A stretch of DNA of 64,000 bases, taken from assembly GCF_001039355.2 (NCBI RefSeq), contig NW_019775402.1, forward strand, positions 135,611 through 199,610, read 5' to 3'. A program made the translations under genes and the position numbers. The notes under the pieces are model-generated. The model had not been told where the DNA came from. It did not search any database and saw only the letters and a list, made by a program, of their open reading frames with translations. Positions 62,081 to 64,000 of this stretch are shown here, in pieces (positions within the stretch are counted from its first letter, which is position 1; every line of letters starts with the position of its first letter). The DNA is from Lingula anatina (Eukaryota; Brachiopoda; Lingulata; Lingulida; Lingulidae).

Positions 62081-63715
62081 ATGGAAGCCATATGTTTGAC
62101 GACGAGTTTGATGGCATTTCTCTTGATCAGTTCTGGTACCAATGTTTGCCATGCACAATTTCTTCCGACCGCTTCCAACAATGCTCATCTCCTTCTCCAA
62201 GTCCAGAACTACCTGCTCCAGCTGCAGTCCACTGCTGTCGAAAACAAGCAGCTTCTGATGACCGTCAAGGACAAAATAAATGACCTTAAGACCACCGACG
62301 AGTACCTGAGACAGAACCTGACCCAGCACTGGCAAACCATCAATCTTCAGACCCAAAAGCAGCAAGAAGAGCTCGATGATGTCAATCAAAAGACGGTAAA
62401 TCTAACAGACATTTTGAAAGATCTGGAGACGGCCATATCTGAATTGCAGAATGGAACAATCAAGCAACGAATCATTTCACAAACAATCGAAAAAGAGCTG
62501 ACATTCTTGTCCGAGAATTTGACCAGTTTTCAAACAGTTCTCGATGGACAGGTTCAACAAAATAATCGACAGGAAGCGCAGATGAAAATCATGGAACTTG
62601 CTCTTCAGCATCAGCTGTCTTTAATTACAAAACTGGAAGAAAAGGGTTCCATTTTGACATCTACTGTTAATAACTTGACTGACGCTGGCGTGTGTAAGTT
62701 GAGCGTTTCTTATGTAATAATATGAATGCCTCATCACATTTTTACTACCTGTACATGATATAAGAATTAGAAGTAAGATGTAAACAATGAAAGTTTTAAA
62801 ATCATAAACACACTCTAAAATCACTTAGGTTAAAAATAACTAAAAATGGTTGAAACCAACCTATTCAACCGTTCAATATGTGTCCAACTAATAATCCGGT
62901 GGGTGTAACTGATTAATGATCTGTAGGTACATTGACCGACTGAACCGGTTAAGTTTTGACCAGTTAATCAGTTGAAATCTATTATAGCAAACAGTTAAAT
63001 TTAAACTATAAAATTCCAACTGGTTTATAACAGTTAGTTTCTCTGGTTGAATTCAGCTGATTTATGTGGTTGTATTTAACTGATGGTACAGCTGAAATTA
63101 ACTATAGACCTACCTTTGGTTTAAATTTTTCATGTCAACTAATTCGATCGTTTAATTTTTACCAAAATTTTAGTTACAATTAACCTTACAAACAGTTAAA
63201 TTCAACTGCAAAAAAGCCAGAAATGTAAGAGAAAATCTCTAAAATCTTCTGATAGTGTTTTGCTGAGTTTGAGGTTAGCCCACTGAGACGCAGAGAGTAC
63301 GATATCCTTCTAACCTACTAGGGGAATGAGGGTGAGGACGTCAACGCCTGATAACGCATAGTAATTTCTATCATAACTTTTTGACACTAAACACACCCAC
63401 AGAGATGATGTAAACAGCTCTGTTAAATTAAGTCAAGAGAGAAGCACATAAATCCCACATAGACATGAACAACGATTTGGACATCAAAAACTCATTAAAA
63501 CTTTTTTAATTACGATAATAATCCACCATACAAAAATTTGCTGGACCACATTACTTTGGCGGGTTACGGTATAACGTGATGCGCCAAAAGTGCATGCGCA
63601 TAATTAATGTTTTAAAACTTTTAGACTAAGGACATGTTTTAGTGCCGTTATACTCAAGAAAGTTAATTTTAAAGTGCATTTTGACTTAAAAAATGGAATG
63701 CACTATACAAGAACA

Positions 63716-63757
<42 letters not shown>

Positions 63758-64000
63758 TGACGAAACATTTCTGAAAACATCAATGGCAAACATGCAATCG
63801 ATAAACAGTGGAAAATAAACACTGAAATGACAATGTCGTTTTTTTTAAATCAACACTAATTGATTTATGCATCATCTTTATTTATTTATTTATTTATTTA
63901 TTTACTCAGACACAATTAAAAAACACTTGCTTAATATAGAGTAGATTTATTAGCAAATTAATTTGTTTTTTTTTCTTTTCAGTTGGATTTAGTAGGTATG
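62081..64000 (+). CDS. Secreted coiled-coil C-type lectin 3, 3' end beyond the window
   Basis: Exon 1 is 62081-62693 (phase 1, GTAAGT donor). Exon 2 begins at 63983 after TTTTCAG and is cut by the window end after GGATTTAGTAGGTATG, which matches the start of exon 2 in the other lectins. The signal peptide is residues 1-25 (TTSLMAFLLISSGTNVCHA). The coiled coil is nearly the same as in lectin 1 and is open throughout, without the lectin 2 frameshift. The lectin domain itself is not in this window. Intron 1 is much longer (1.29 kb) than in lectins 1 and 2 and contains an AACTG-rich stretch and (TTA)n and (ATTT)n repeats. Confidence 0.8.
62840..63210. repeat. AACTG/CAGTT-rich stretch in the lectin 3 intron
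   Basis: Over about 370 bp the words AACTG, CAGTT, AACCG and GGTTGA recur many times on both strands (for example CCAGTTAATCAGTTGAA and ACAGTTAAATTCAACTG). It looks like a decayed array of short inverted units or a small foldback element. The neighbouring lectin introns lack it. Confidence 0.5.
63716..63758. repeat. (TTA)n microsatellite
   Basis: About fourteen TTA units; an (ATTT)n run follows at about 63877-63905. Confidence 0.9.

Overview
The window looks like nuclear DNA of an invertebrate animal, most likely a mollusc (a bivalve fits best) or another lophotrochozoan. It is AT-rich and intron-rich, full of microsatellites and decayed transposons. It carries tandem families typical of lophotrochozoan innate immunity: Toll-like receptors, C-type lectins and a Ly6/uPAR-type protein. 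No bacterial operon structure, rRNA, tRNA or CRISPR array was seen. The species is not identified from sequence, and all gene models are read by eye from splice signals and protein similarity.

Layout. (1) 0-15.6 kb: two same-strand Toll-like receptor genes in a direct duplication. TLR-A (1850-4019) has a shortened, partly degenerate ectodomain and a lost C-terminal tail. TLR-B (11300-14463) is full length. Between them lies a gene for a coiled-coil protein with a C-terminal ubiquitin-like fold (here CC-UBL; 6742-8735). (2) 16.9-42.9 kb: a repeat-built region with two more CC-UBL genes (18768-21673 and 24458-28419), a CC-UBL pseudogene (36292-37547), two orphan pairs of CC-UBL 3' exons, and nested mobile elements (Tc1-like, LINE, a foldback DNA element, PIF/Harbinger, a DIRS-like relic and a TTAA-flanked MITE). 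Single N characters at 34077 and 42933 bound an 8.9 kb segment that looks like a second version of the preceding DNA, so part of this region may be an uncollapsed haplotype. (3) 40.9-47.9 kb: on the minus strand, a complete seven-exon gene for a secreted Ly6/uPAR protein. Its last three exons are also present at 32.05-33.35 kb. (4) 48-53.8 kb: mostly non-coding, with one exon-like ORF and one strong hairpin. (5) 53.8-64 kb: three tandem genes for secreted coiled-coil C-type lectins. The first is intact, the second is frameshifted and the third runs off the window.

How they may work together. The TLRs would sense ligands through leucine-rich repeats and signal through TIR domains. The lectins and Ly6 protein look secreted, and the CC-UBL proteins have no signal peptide and look cytoplasmic. 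Both TLR genes and all four CC-UBL starts have a palindromic kappaB-like motif upstream (about 352 bp from the TLR starts, 128-145 bp from the CC-UBL starts). This suggests that the receptors and the CC-UBL family share NF-kappaB-type control. The CC-UBL family, with its alternative terminal exons, is the best candidate here for an undescribed system.
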